64,000 nucleotides of DNA from Trifolium pratense (taxonomy: Eukaryota > Streptophyta > Magnoliopsida > Fabales > Fabaceae), in NCBI RefSeq assembly GCF_020283565.1, contig NC_060061.1:48459362-48523361 (forward strand), given 5' to 3'. Under the pieces are notes generated by a model. It saw nothing but the letters and a program-made list of their open reading frames with translations, made no database searches and was not told the DNA's origin. The translations under genes were made by a program, and so were the position numbers. Below, piece by piece: positions 10,036-23,867 of this stretch (the first letter of the stretch is position 1; every line of letters starts with the position of its first letter).

Positions 10036-10908
10036 AAAAAAAAATGACTTAATGCAGTTTTGTCCTCCTGTTTTGATTAAATCGGAATTTTATTTTCTTG
10101 ATGTAAAATGCGGATTTTTATCCTTGTTTTATAATTTTTTGGATTTTGCCTCCCCTAAAATTCTGCTTTCGAGTCACAACTTCAAAGTTTCGCACACAAC
10201 TCAATTTGGATCAATAATTCACCAAACGGATATCGAAATGACCGTAATCGAATTATCTTTCTACAGAATCAAACCCCACTAAATTTGGAGTTACAAAAAG
10301 TGATTAATTACTGTTTTAGTGAAGGTATGTCCCCCAAAATTCGGCAAAATAATAGATGTTGAATGTTTGGTAGACGATGTTGAATTTGAAGGTCATAAGT
10401 AGATTTCTGCAAAATTATAGTAATTGGACTGACCTTCACTACAATGATAATTAATCTCTCTATGTAACTCCAAATTTAGTGGAGTTTGATTATGTGGAAA
10501 ATTAACTCGATTGCGATCATTTCGATACCAGTTTGGTGAATTATGGATCCAAATGGAATTCTGTGCGAAGTTTTGAAATTGTGACTCGAAAGCAGATTTT
10601 GTGCAGAATTTTGGGGACATACCTTAACTAAAATGGTAATTAATCTCTCTTTGTACTCCAAATTTAGTGAGGTTTGATTCTGTGGAAAGATAACCCGATT
10701 ACGGTCATTTCGGTATACGTTTGGTGAATTATTGATCCAAATTGAGTTGTGTGCCACGCTTTGAAGTTGTGACTCGAATGCAGAATTTTAGGGGGGGCAA
10801 AATCCAAAAAATTATAAAACAGGGGGGTAAAAGTCCGCATTTTAAAACAAGAGGGTAAAATTCCGATTTAATCAAAACATGGGGTAAAACTGCATTTAAG
10901 CAAAAAAA
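10036..10908. mobile_element. Foldback element with three related arms
   Basis: The left arm (about 10036-10340, plus orientation) and right arm (about 10614-10908, minus orientation) are inverted copies sharing TTTTGATTAAATCGGAATTT at their outer ends and CGAGTCACAACTTC inside. A third, partial minus-orientation copy fills about 10390-10620. Short open frames across it are by-products of the repeat. Target-site duplication not identified. Confidence 0.7.
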
Positions 10909-10916
10909 AATTTAGC

Positions 10917-12040
10917 GGGTGTATTGGATTGAGATTTTGATGGACAATTTTGGCAAAAAAAAAAAAAAACTCATGAAGATTTTAACAGATTTGAAAAGAT
11001 TTTATTGACTTTTAAAACTTTATTTAAAAATCTTTTTACAATCAAGATTTTTTAATTTGGATTTTGATGGATTTATTACGGAGATTTTAAGGATTTCAAT
11101 GACTTTAGAGATTCTGATTAAAAATTGAGTCGAAATTCTTGCACATTTTTTTTCAATTTTCTGTGCAATCATTGTACAAATAAAAAGAAAAAACGACTCT
11201 CATACAAAAAACAATGAATCAATATAAACAAATAAAATCAATGAATAAAAAAAAATAAAACATAACCAACTAATAAAAAAAAATTAGGTTAACAGAATCA
11301 AGAAAACAGGAAAAAAGATAACTAATGAATGGGAAAAAAAAATAAAATTAAGAAGCTAAATTAGCTCACCCAAATTGACATCAGAGAAAATTGATCCTCA
11401 AACCTCAAAAGGAGCACACTCCCAGATACCAAACCAATACCAATACACCAACCGGGTTTAATGAATGAAAAAATTAGGTCGAAGAATATTGAGAGTAGAA
11501 TATGTAAAAGTATATGTATAATGATGATGATGATGATTAAAAAGTGGCACATATAGCTTCTTCTCTTTTCCGTTCCGACGCAGCCATATACAATATCATC
11601 AACAATTCAAAGGAAATAGTGTGAAATTATTGAAAAGTGGCATATGTATATGTATGAACGACGAAGAAAATTGTAGGAGATGGAACACGACATTCAACAT
11701 GAGTCCTAACGTTGAAAAGTAACAACAATCTCATGGTTTTGAGTGAGATTGTTAGAAGAGTGTAATATTTATACTTTCAATTAAAATGTTCTATGAAATC
11801 CATTCAATAAAAGAATTCGTAGAAATCCGTAGACTTTTGAATACCTATGGACATTTTATAAGTCATAAGAAATTTTAATTGAATATTGACGGATTTCGTT
11901 GCCCTGAAAAAAAACTTAAATGTCTTAATTAAATACCACATGACTTATTTATATTTTATAAAATTCTTGATTGAATACCATTCTTAAATTATAAAAAAAT
12001 CTTTTAAAATCCTATGAAATCTCAATCTAATACATTAGTG
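10917..12040. mobile_element. Non-autonomous inverted-repeat element, about 1.1 kb
   Basis: The left end GTATTGGATTGAGATTTT (near 10921) recurs inverted at the right end as GTATTAGATTGAGATTTC (near 12035). The sub-terminal parts (about 10917-11150 and 11760-12040) are also inverted and rich in AGATTTTTAA-like words. Interior 11160-11760 shows no transposase. Superfamily undecided. Confidence 0.6.
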
Positions 12041-12956
12041 ACGCAGCTTGTTGTCCATCTATTTTTATTTATGGGTAAAAATAAAATTATGCATTATTCA
12101 TGTGTAATTAATTATTTTATATATAGATATATAACTTACAAGATTCATTTTTTATCTTCATTTTTTTGCGAATATTTTTTGGAATATCCTTTTAAAAATA
12201 AATAAATTAGCATGGTTTGTTTTTTTTGACGAAAAAAAAATTGGCATGGTTTGTTGACTTTTAATTGATAAATAAAGTTGATATGAGTCCACGAGTCTTG
12301 ATTCGATTGATAAAAAATATATTAAAAAATTAACAGCATTTTAAAAATAGATACTTTGATTATTTAGCGTTATTTGCAACACCATAGTTTATCCACAAAT
12401 TATACTTTCATCTATGTTTTTCTTGTATATATGCGCTGAAAATTGTTGAGATATTTTCGTTGAATTGGTAAGTTCGAGTAAAGCATTCTTTGATGCGAAA
12501 ACATCAAATGGCATCTCTGTATGCTTAGAAATGTTTGTTTAGTGTCATTGTTCAACTAATTATTGCTTAGTCAACGCTTGTATTTAAGTCTAGCATAGTA
12601 TTTTTAAGTTCTCTAAGTTGTACTACTGTATTTTCTCTTTTATTAGTACTATTTGAGTTATTTTTGGTTTCAAAAAACGAATTTACTTGGAAGAGTAAAA
12701 AAACAACTAACGGACAAAACCAAAAAGGCAGAGAGACGAATTTGAAGCAAAAAACAGTAAACATGATCATCATAAATTGGAATTAAACAAACATAATACA
12801 GTATTACATTTTTGTCAAAAAAGAATATTACAATGGAGTAATAATTGAAATTTGACAGCAAATTTCACTGAAAAATCCTTTCAATTTTATTTAATTGAAA
12901 GAGATAAGTGTTTAGTTTAAACAAAGAAGTAGTAATGAATAATCTATTTTTCTTCT
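12041..12956. other. 3' flank of the PQT3-like gene
   Basis: AT-rich, no coding sequence supported. Likely includes the minus-strand 3' untranslated region just below 12957. Confidence 0.45.
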
Positions 12957-15900
12957 TCACCTATGCTGATGCTTCCTCTCTCTGGAATCCACAGACTCAT
13001 ATCTCGACCGTCTTCTTTTGAAATGTCGTTCATCGTCGCTACCTTCATAATCATCACTGCTTTTTCTCACTTCGTAATAACCACCGTTTGATAAACTAGC
13101 TGTTACTGATTCCGTTGCGAAAGAAGAAGATGAAGCGTTCTTTCTCTTTTTAGTAATGGCAGCTGCTTCTTCCTCCTCAGGTGGGTAGCTTATGCGGGAG
13201 AAGATGCTGTTCTTCTGCTTGCGATCTACTGCAGCTGATTCAGATGATTTTCTGAATGAGGATGATTCTGATCGGTGATGATTGTGGTGGTTGTGATGCT
13301 CACGCTCACGCTCGTGCTCGTAGTGGCGATCGGAATGGTGGTCTGATTTCAATTTGCGAGGCCGCGGTGGCTCCGCCTCTTGCATAGATCGATCTGGTGA
13401 TTGTCGCTGACGGGGATGATGATCACGATGAAGATTGGAAATGGAATTGCCACCTGATGACGGTGGTGGATTTGACTTCTGCACCAAAAAAAGAAAACAA
13501 TCGGGCCGTTAGTTTTTCTTTTTACCGATTCACTAAATTAAATTAAAAACAATAATAAAATATATTTTGTACAAAAATATATAAAGATAATGATAATCTA
13601 TTAGAAAAACCCAAATAATACTAACATTGGGCCCACCTACCGCATTATTACATGTACAAATTTTTTGGGGTTACATCACATGTACAATTTAATATTTCCA
13701 CGTACCAAAAAAAATTAATTTATTCAAAAACCAACTTTTAAAACACCAAGTGGACTATTATTATATTTTAAAAAATGAGAGAACAAGTACACAATTTAAA
13801 AAGTTTGTTGTAATTATCAACAAAAAAAAAGGTTTGTTGTAAATGTTTACAATTACGACATAATTTTTGGCTTTGCGTAAATTTATTTTCCCGCTACAAA
13901 TTTGTTTGGTTTTTGCCATAATCTCAATATTGGCGTTTTTTAACTTTAGAGAAAAATAAAAATTACAAGGTGTAAATGTTTTTTTTTTAAAGAACCAAAA
14001 TGTGTTTGATTCCTACTAATAAGATATTGTTAGTGATAGATATTGCAACATGAGAAAAAAAAACTAGACCACAACACTATGTTTCGATCGATATAACATA
14101 AGATGTTGTTCATGCGTCTTAGAAAATAGAAATTGCTTTAGATGGACCGGACTAAATACAACTGGACATTTTGAGAGCACAATCCAAATGATCATGCATT
14201 TTGTTCATTGTTCTTTGACGCAAATGACTTTAAAAAAGGCATCGGATGGAGGTAAACCTTTGAATGAAGGAAGGCATGTTGGATGGATTATGGAAGACTA
14301 GTTTTGGATCCTTTCCAACCTATTCTCATGTTGCCCATTCATCTCAATCATTCATTTACTTCCTTTTCTCTATTATGTTTTTTTAGTTTGACGGTCAATC
14401 AATCCTTAGATTAAGAAAAGAAAGAATCACAGAGAGTTTGAGAGAATCCAAATCCATAGAAGACTACTCAAATTAAAGGGATAGAATCAATTATGGTAAA
14501 TACTTCACATCAATAGGATTATCCAAAACCCTAAGATTTTGGATGCAATGGGCGACCACAAAATTGAAATTGGAATAAAAAATGGACTAAATGAAACAAG
14601 ATATTTTGAGAAAACCAACTAGACAAATCCGCTCAAAAGCTTGAACAATGGAATGAAGGAACGTAGGCTGACATAGGAAATCTAAAGAAAAAATATGAGA
14701 CAACGAAAAACTCAGGCTAGGGATTCCTAAAAATGAAAGGGTTTGCGATTTGAACAAGATGAAAGACTAGATTAACAAAATAATGTATGCTTATAAACAA
14801 ATCCCATTGAATCGATTTTTAGAACACGGGAAGTGGCCCGAGTCGACTGATTTCCCAAGATCAGCCAAATGTATGCTAAATAATCACCAGTTTAAGACCT
14901 TTTCTCCAATCAATAGTAATCATAATTAATTTCTGAGATAAATAAAATTAAAAAAAAAAAAAAAAACACACGATATTCTTCTAGCATTATTAATTGATTG
15001 ATGAAACATTTGCAGAACAGGGGAGAAAAAAGCCACTATCTTCGGTGAGTCGGTTTAAAACTTGGTTTACTAAATTACAGAATGCTTCAAATCAATATCC
15101 ATAAACCTTGGTTTGAATAAATGATCCCGAGATTGTGAAACCGAAACAATTAAGATTTAATAACAGCACTGCACCATTATCATATGCAGCAGTGCTGCTG
15201 TCCAATATTTCATCATTTTCTTTCAAGCATTTCATAAAATAGGTGAGACATGCTGGAATAGCTCTCTCAACCATTTCATAAACAACCACATCATAACTAG
15301 ATGATAGAGAAATACTGTTTTTTATAACTACATGAAGCCAAAGTAAATAACTGCCAAAGATAAAGACATAAAAATAATAATTGGGAGTATTTAATGTAAT
15401 GATGTCCTTTTGCATGCTCGGGGTTTCTGGCCAAACTTTTGGAATAAAACCCGCAAAAATTAAAAAGCACATAAAATTCAACACACAGAGCTGAAAATTA
15501 AGACAATAGAAAGTACATACTGTTTTTGATTTCATCGAAGATACATCCCCGACACTGCTCACATCCCTACCAAAATCTCTATCTTTGGAGAAGTCCCTGT
15601 TCCATGTAGGAAATAAACTCATTAAAAGCAGCAAGAGAATAAACACAGATGAGTCTCAACTCTCAAGCACTACATAATTATTACATGCAAAAAGAATCAT
15701 GATACATTGATCATCCATTTACAATATGTTACTCTGTCAATCACAAAACTGGGAAACTAAATTCACTAGGTAATGATAAGTAAAAATGTCTTGTGTAAAG
15801 TAGTGTGTTTTGCAAAATTATTTTACCAAAAGCCAGATGATATGATAATGTCTTAAATGTTGCTATTTTACAATGGTACAAATATTTGATTAGCAAGCTA

Positions 15901-18283
15901 AAACTCTATCAAATTTCTTAAACATGTATATCAGAAGAACAAAACAAAGCCACCCAAGAAAAGTTCCATTAGTAGTACCTTTCACCCCATCTCTCATTTT
16001 CTTGCTTCCTCTTCAGATTAGCTTTCCGAGCTTCAAACTCCTCTCTATTCATATTCATAACAGGAGGTGGAACATTCAACCCCATATTGAAGTCGGCAAA
16101 ATCCCTGAACATGGTGATATTATATTACAAAAAGGCATTTTAGAGAACAATGTATCCATCTATACAGACAAACATGTAACCACATTTACTTAACTCTAAA
16201 ATCCCTCCCTCAGCATTTAACAAGGCATAATGCCGTGTGTGTGTGTGTGTGTGTGTGTCAGAGAGAGAGAGAGAGAGAGAGAGAGCAGGGAGAAGAGGAT
16301 ATGATAGCAGAGGAAAGGCTGAAGTCATACCTCTGAGGTGGAACAACAGGCATCATGTAACCTTGCATGCCAAATGGGTCTTGAGGCAGACCACCTGCAA
16401 ATGGCATGTCAAAGGGACCAAGACCATAACCCATCATTTGCATTGGAGCACCATATGGTGGCATAAATCCATCCATACAAGGTTGCATGCCATTCCAGTA
16501 TGAATTATTATAGCTAGGAGGTGGTGGGCCCATTGGCATCATATAGTTCTCACCGCCAAAGTTCTGTGGGGTTTTCCATTGTAAATCTGCATGATAAATA
16601 AAAATTATTTGCTGTTATTGCTGGACTAAAAACCTATGTATTGCGTAGGTTACACTAAATGTTCCAGCAGGGTGTAAAACAAGTTCTAGCAAAAAAATTA
16701 CTAATACTGAGATAAGTGTGAAAAAAGAGCAGACTAACCATTTGCAGGCGGCATGCGGACTTTCTTCTTTTTCTTTTTCTTTCCTGCAAAATTAATAAGT
16801 AAAATGAAAATGCCCTTAACAGAAAATAAAAAAATAACACAATTACATAGCACATTCTTTTTTTTTTGAACAAGTTATATAGCACATTCTACATTACCTG
16901 CGTCGGTAGGGACCAACTTTTGCTGCACTTCTTCATCAACCAGTTTAGCACTCCCTTGTGAGGCTGGTTCTTTTGCACTCATAGACTCGTGAGTAGCTTC
17001 AGATATATCAGCAGCTCTAGGGATCTTTACTTGCTCTATTACCTGCTGTGTAGCAGAGACAGCCTTTCTCTCATCAGCTATTTCCTGTATATTCGTCACT
17101 CCTTCATTAACAGTTGAAACCTTTGGTTCTCCCTTGGAGGCTGCAGATGAAGTTGGAGATGGTATCTTGGGCTGTGAACAGCGAGAAGACTCCATATCTG
17201 AAAAATAAAGTCAAATAAATAATGTATATCTTGACAAATTAAGTGCCAAAATAGTGCAAGATCTAAATCATGATTGTTTCAATCACCTTGAACTTGATAA
17301 GTGCTCCCAGCATTTTCAGTACTGCTATTGCCCGTCTCCAATATGCGATTGATGGCTTCTCTAAGCGTCTTATTTGGTAAAAGATCATCTGCAAGAATAT
17401 TTGTTGCAAGACATACGCAAGCAGACTTGGACATAATATAATCCCTGATACCTGAAAAGATTTTTAAGAACAATTAATGTTATATTTAATAAATATAAAA
17501 ATTATATACAATATATAATTTAGGGAAGAAGTTGCAAGAGAATCAAAACATAAAAAAATCTTAATGAAAAAGAGGAGCTCTAAAGACACGTTGGTATAAT
17601 ACTCAAATTATGAAATCCATATATATTACAGAAGCATAAAAACTTACATTTGTCACAGAAGCTTTTAAAACAACATTTGCTTGTCAATACAGCATCTTTC
17701 ATGACATTATTGCACAAGGGGCAGTGGAGCTCGGGTGGTAGATCACCAACTGAACGTGTAGATGACAACCCTTCCATTTCTTTATCGAAAGCAGCCCTGT
17801 TTGCAAGGAAAACATGAATCTCAATTTCATGTCAACATATAACAGGACTGAGACAAGAATAATCAAGATGTATGTACTTACTCATTTGGTTTCAAAACAG
17901 CTACTGAACCATTTAGTAAAGCATAGGAACCTTGTGGATTTACCATCAGCATAGATCTAGGAATACCAGTAGGTTGCCTGACTTTTTTTATGTCAAAAGT
18001 TGAATCACCATTTGTAGGGCAATGCTGAATGAAATGTCCTTAAGAAATGTAATAAGAGAGACAAGTAAGCCAACTAAACTGACACCGTTATCCAGCATTA
18101 TGTAAACATAAGGGGTTATATAAAGTTCAGAAATATGAACATACCAGGCACTTTGCATCTATGGCATACATAGCCTTCTGGAGGTGTTTTCCGCTCCAAC
18201 CCTGCAAGACCCCAGCAAGTACATTAGCATTATTCCGTGAACATCTTAACATTTAAAAAGAAGCAAATAACCCATAAATGTAT

Positions 18284-18327
<44 letters not shown>

Positions 18328-20398
18328 CACCAAAACCACGTCCACCCGCCATCCGTCCGCCCATGCCCCTTCGAAAACCTCTACCAGCGCCAAAGTCTGA
18401 ACCTTGACTGCATGCGGAAAAAAAAGGTCAACATAAAACATTATAAAGCCCAGAACTTAAGCATTGACATGGAAAAAAAAATTCATATTTGACATGTGGA
18501 TGGAACACGGTGTGTTGCATCAAATGTAAAATAAATTTCAGAGGCATGTGGTAGTAGAACTAATTTATGGTTTGTAATTCCATTTGATGGGCAAAATGGA
18601 ATGAGTCAAGGAGAGGAGGGGGTATGGGGTAGAATGAATCTGTTATGAAATATTCAAACATATTTTATAGTAATTTTATCAATCTTGTTTTGACTTCATC
18701 CATTTCACCCATCACTAGATATCCAAACATAGCATTGATTTAGTAACGAGAATTTGAATTTTTTCTCTATAACATTGATTATACTTGTAATTCCATTCTA
18801 TGAACCAAACAAAACACCAGAAAAAGGGGATAATCTACTCACTGTTGCCAATCCAAAGCTGGAGTAGCAATCAAGGCCTTAATCTTACTGTCTTCATCAT
18901 CTTTGTTAGTTGGAGTAGCCTCTGGAATCATGTTGCTCGATTGAACAGGCAGTTGATCGGGTATTGAATATAAATCATTGCCAAATTCATCCCAATCCAA
19001 ATTTTCGGGCTGTTCAAAGGTACAAAATTATCAATTTCCTAGGGAATGAATCTGAATTGTTTATAAAAAAATTATAAAAAGAAAAGAAAAAACAAAAGAC
19101 TTACATATTTCATGGCAGATGTATCATCTGCCGGTAAGCTACTGTTCTCAGGTTCAGTTTCCACCACCTTATTTTCCACTTCTTGTCTACAAGTAGCAAA
19201 ATATAGATACAACTCAATAACACAATAAAATTTATTTCACAAGTAAACAATGTAGTTTCTAATTTTGCCACTATATATGGAGAACACGGACAACAAGAAT
19301 GATAAATTGATGACTGACCACTTTGACAAAGTTACATACACAATGCATGATCAATGGTAAAAAAAAAACAATAATTAGATTAAAGGTTTGAGATAGTACT
19401 GTAGTTCAGTGACAATTGGTAAGCGTGGCCGTCCTGGAACCCGTCGAATTAACACTGATGTATTTTTAGGAATCAACGTTTCTTCATCGATGTATTCTGA
19501 AATTCGAAGAGACAGGTAAACTATAAAACACTGTAAATGTGCAATTCCATAAAGCCTATTATAAGTACTATCATAATACAAATTTCGCAGTAAAGTTGGG
19601 ATTATAATACACAACTAGACTAGATTGCAGCCTAACTACATCTTCCAACATCAAGGTTCTATGCCTTTAATATGTAAGTGTTTTCTTTTTATTTATTTCA
19701 TCAGTGAACTCAAATTAAACCTGTTTCAGTTAATTATAGATTATAGATAGGACTAGATTGTTTTTGACAGAGATAGGACTAGTAAAAACTTATACTCTGA
19801 AAGGCCCAAGAAATTACTGCTACTTTATGGTATAAAGTGTTCTTATTGAAAAAGGGAATACCAGTGAACTCTCTTCGATCACCATATTATTCGAAAAAAT
19901 AAACTACATAACCTACAGATTAATGTGATATTACAAAAGAATAACACTAGTACACCCTTTCAACAAGAAAACACTTAGAACTGGGTTTACAATTAAGCAC
20001 ATAATTGAATACCCTAATCAAGGAATGGATAAATCAAAGAACACTGGTGCACCCTTTCAACAAGAGAACACTTATAACATTGTTTACAATTAAGCACCGA
20101 ATTTAAAACCCTAATCAAGAAAATTGATAACTCCTATAAACCTAAGTGAAGAATATTTATAATCAAATCATAAAACCCACAGACATTATCGATCCTAATG
20201 AAGAAAATAGTTAAATCAAAACGAGAACCGACCTTCGTTGGTCTGGGCGTTGGTGACCAGTAGGTCAAAATCGGTACCCCTTCCTAAATGCTTGGATACA
20301 AAAATATTTTGTTTCAAAGTACCAACAGAGATGAAAGGACCGTCCATAGGAATTGAATCATAATCTTTTGCACTCTTAAATTTATAATACACCGCCAT
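12957..20398 (-). CDS. PQT3: PQT3/RBBP6-type E3 ligase: DWNN, CCHC knuckle, RING/U-box
   Basis: Fifteen exons close in frame to 813 residues: 20398-20233, 19496-19400, 19186-19105, 19009-18843, 18407-18331, 18201-18145, 18038-17882, 17796-17648, 17451-17287, 17197-16898, 16783-16739, 16586-16331, 16104-15979, 15596-15521, 13478-12957. Residues 1 to about 86 form the ubiquitin-like DWNN domain. A CCHC knuckle (CHRCKVPGHFIQHC) lies near 208-221 and a RING/U-box-like finger (CPLC..CCFKSFCDKC) near 293-318. Then come a lysine run (a nuclear signal candidate), a Met/Pro/Gly-rich stretch and a His/Arg/Ser-rich tail. Relatives are nuclear E3 ligases linked to mRNA 3' processing; Arabidopsis PQT3 tunes oxidative-stress tolerance. 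No damage seen; the last intron is unusually long (2 kb). Confidence 0.92.
13479..15520 (-). other. 2.0-kb last intron of the PQT3-like gene
   Basis: Bounded by a GT donor after 15521 and a GCAG acceptor before 13478. No transposase or other coding text recognised; AT-rich, with an A-tract around 14948-14966. Confidence 0.6.
16233..16286. repeat. Compound (GT)n-(GA)n microsatellite
   Basis: About 12 GT units followed by about 13 GA units, in intron 12 of the PQT3-like gene. Likely length-polymorphic. Confidence 0.95.
18284..18325. repeat. (GA)n microsatellite next to a splice donor
   Basis: About 21 GA units. On the gene's own (minus) strand this is a CT run beginning a few bases behind the intron 5 donor at 18330. 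Confidence 0.95.
19944..20137. repeat. 97-bp tandem duplication in PQT3-like intron 1
   Basis: Units 19944-20040 and 20041-20137 both contain CACCCTTTCAACAAGA and TTTACAATTAAGCAC at the same offsets, with about 20 percent divergence towards their ends. Confidence 0.8.
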
Positions 20399-21416
20399 GG
20401 TAAATTACTCTTTCAATTAACACAGATAATCAAATTGTGAACAACAACAAAAAATAAAAATAATGAAAACCCTTGCTATTGAATCTCAAAACAAATCAAA
20501 CAGTACAGTATTTTTTTTCTCTATATTTTTTTTCTTTTTGCTTTTTTTTCTATCAATTGCAAATTTCTAAGATAAAGATCGAACAAATCGAACCAACACA
20601 ACAATGAGAACAATTCTAGAATTCTTCACAAGGAGTCTTGAACCAGCGAATTCAGATTCCTTCCGAAGATCTTCACAGCAACAACATCGAACAATCAAAT
20701 CCAAATTCAGCAAAGCGAGAATCCACAATACGCCACAGCAACAATTAGGGTTTAGCGATGAAATTGGATCTTCAAGGAAGAACAAAGATCAATCTGAGAA
20801 TCTGGAAAACCTCTCTGATCAACGACGATGGAAGAAGCTTGAGACGAGAATCTCAAAAATCTCTTCCTCTTCTTTCTCGCGGCAGCGTAAAATTAGAATC
20901 GATTTTGAAATAATCGATTCTATTTATTGCGAAATTGTTAAGGGAATCGAAGCGCGCGTTGAAGAAGTTGTAGGAATATTTAGGGTAACAATGGTTTGAG
21001 AAAGTTTGGATGAGATAATGTGAAAGTGAATTTAGGGTGTTGTGTTGTGTGGTGGTATATATATTAGTATACCCTACGTGTTTCCTACGCAATGTGTGGT
21101 AACTTAATCTAGACCGTTCGTTTCATCCAAAGTTACGCGCCATCCAATGTTTGAAACATAACTTAGGTTTTAAGTGTACTTCTTGTTTTTTTTTTTGGTA
21201 TAGAAGTCTACTTTTATTAACCTAGTAGTGTTTTTTAGGAAACACAAAATTAATTGACCACAAAAAAAATTTCACACCCAAGGAATAGGAGGAGAAATGT
21301 AGCAAGTCCATGAATTGCCCAATTATTAGGGTTGGTATTATTTTATTAGGGTTGGTATTATTTTTCTAGTGGGGTTTTTTCTATTGGTTAGGTTCTTTTT
21401 TTTCTTTGAGAGAATT
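20399..21416 (-). other. 5' leader and promoter region of the PQT3-like gene
   Basis: No coding exon supported. TATATATAT (21056-21064) could serve as a minus-strand TATA element about 660 bp above the ATG, implying a long leader or leader intron. A plus-strand open frame at 20604-20999 is rich in Arg and Ser but resembles no family I know and probably lies antisense to the leader. Confidence 0.35.
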
Positions 21417-21580
21417 ATGCTAACCGGTGCCCCGGGGCACTGGTTAAGGAAACCAAAAAAGGAAATTTTTAAATTGAAAATAATACTTTTTAGACTTTCG
21501 AGGCGTTGACTGCACAAAGTTCAATGTCATATTACTATATTTGTTTCCTTAAACAGTGCCCCGGGGGCACTGTTTAGCAT
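21417..21580. mobile_element. MITE of the CCCCGGGGCAC family
   Basis: Starts ATGCTAACCGGTGCCCCGG and ends in the inverted form CCGGGGGCACTGTTTAGCAT. The ends are themselves palindromic around CCCCGGGG. Same family as 4464-4625 and 30684-30818. Confidence 0.7.
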
Positions 21581-22293
21581 TTTCCTTTCATATAATGGAG
21601 TCTCGTATTCTATAATTTATGGGAGAATTTTTGTATCTCCCATTTTTCTATAATTTATGGTTTTGTGCTTATGTTTATTTGTTCTTTTTAATTTTCATAT
21701 GATGAATATCACGGTGGATGTGGGGTACCAAACGACAAATAATTTTGTTGGCTAAGGTGAGAATGTTTTTTATTTTTATTTTTGCTTTTATTACTCAATT
21801 ATTTATGATTTTTAATTTATTGTTGAAAGAATTTATATTGTTCAAAAACTAACCTCATTCATAATAATCTTCTCATTCATTATCCTATTTTACAATAAAT
21901 CAACAATGGAAATATGGCATGTAATTGAATTATTGGATAATGGGTACATGTCCAAACAAATTTTAGCCGAAGTGTTGGTGTTCACCTAATTTTTATATAA
22001 AAAATATATATTGCGAATTTTGAATTTATATATATACAATTAATTTGTATATATCCAACGATCAATCTAACAAATAAATGAGATACGAATATTTTTTTTT
22101 CTTTTTTTTTAATATTTTTTTTAGAAGAATTTTTTTTATTCATTTTTTTTTAATCTTTTTTTGAGAATATTTTTTTAAAAAAATAACGGGTTAGAGAAGA
22201 TTCAATTGAATGTCATGTTAGCAATATTTCTAATTAAATGACACATAAGCAATTTCTATAAGAATGTACGAGAGAGCTCCGTAGGAATCTCAC

Positions 22294-22343
<50 letters not shown>

Positions 22344-23867
22344 TTTAAGTGTAGGTTAACAATAGTTTTTTTTTTATTTGTTACAAAATAATTTGAAAAA
22401 GGCAAAAATGAAATATAATTATATTTAAAATCATAAAAATGACTAGATTGCAATATTTTTGTTATTAATAGCCAAATTTAGATTCTATTATTTTACGAAA
22501 AAATTTATATTCTATTAATTAATGAACATATTTCTTCACAAATTATTTGACTTAAAATGATTCTTAACTAACATAAAGTTATAAAGTAAACAGGTAACAC
22601 GACTCCATCTAAAAAAATAATTTGACTTTAATTCTTAGAGTTGTGTTTTTGAGAGACTTTTGACTTCACATAAAAAATAGATGTGTCACTATTTATTTAA
22701 AGATAAATTATTGTAAAAAAAAAACTTTAGAATACGTCAAATACTCTAATTATTATTCTCTACTTTTTTTTATCAATTATTATTTTCCACTTTATAACAA
22801 CATAAATACACTAATAATTAAGATGAATAATTTAATAAAATAAATTATTTATTTATTTTTTATTGTGATATACTGATATAGAGTCGGAAAGTGTTATATT
22901 TTATTTTACATGTCATGCTAAGCAGGGCATTCAGAGCACTTAGTTAAACATAGTAATACCAATATTTTTTTTTGGTCAAGAGTAATACCAATACTAAAAG
23001 GGAAATTAAACATAAAATTAATGTTAGAAAGATAAAATTTTATATTTTTAAGATATTGAATTCGGTATTAGAAATAGATAGTCCATGAGCGGAAAACTCA
23101 ATTCATTTGACATATAGATTCATAGATAGATAGATATATCCTCTCCATTTTATATTCTCCCTCTCCACCCCAAAATCAAACAAAAAAACGTACTATAAAA
23201 AATACAAATTTGAAGATAATTTTTTTTATTAATATTTTAACTAGTACATGAAAAACTAATATTCAGACTGTTTAGCATCTTTCTTCTTTTATTCATCCAT
23301 CACTTTTTTTATTATATATATATATTTTGCAAAAAGGTGCATAAAGAAAGGAGCACCTTTATAATATTGTGAGAGGGATTTAGTGGTTTTTGAAGTAACC
23401 AATGAGAGGATTTTTTATTTTTTTTGTCATCATAGCATAAAGAAAAAAAAAGTTACATAACCATGTTTTTGATTTGTAAATTTGATCGTTCTAATATACT
23501 AATAAAAATACAATATAAAATAATTACATATGAATGAGAAACAAACAAAATAAGAAATAAGTTGTGACACTAAATTGACATTTTTTTTTACGAAGCTAAA
23601 TTGACATTATTTCTTTATTTTTTTGACACAGACATTATATCTTTATAAAAATTGAAAATTGTAATATTATTTAATATTTAATTTGTTTTTTCTTTGCGTC
23701 AAAAAAAAAAAAAAAAAGTTTTTTCTTTGGAACTTCAACTTTTTTCTGTTTTTATACAAGTCTATTCGCTTTCACCATGTGAGAAACACTCATCACATGA
23801 TTCACATCTCCCATTTCTCTCCATATTCGAATTTTAAATTTCCCCACTAACAACATTCCTTCTCCCT
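21581..23867. other. Intergenic region upstream of the CLT gene
   Basis: Very AT-rich. Includes a (TAA)n microsatellite at about 22298-22342 and a short GATA run near 23113-23135. No gene recognised. The CLT promoter should lie in the last few hundred bases. Confidence 0.5.

Noticed and set aside
16233..16286. CRISPR-like or regulatory array
   Set aside because: Simple dinucleotide repeats without unique spacers, in a plant intron.
20604..20999. 131-codon plus-strand open frame (Arg/Ser/Gln-rich)
   Set aside because: No recognisable domain, no promoter evidence, and it lies antisense to the probable leader of the PQT3-like gene.
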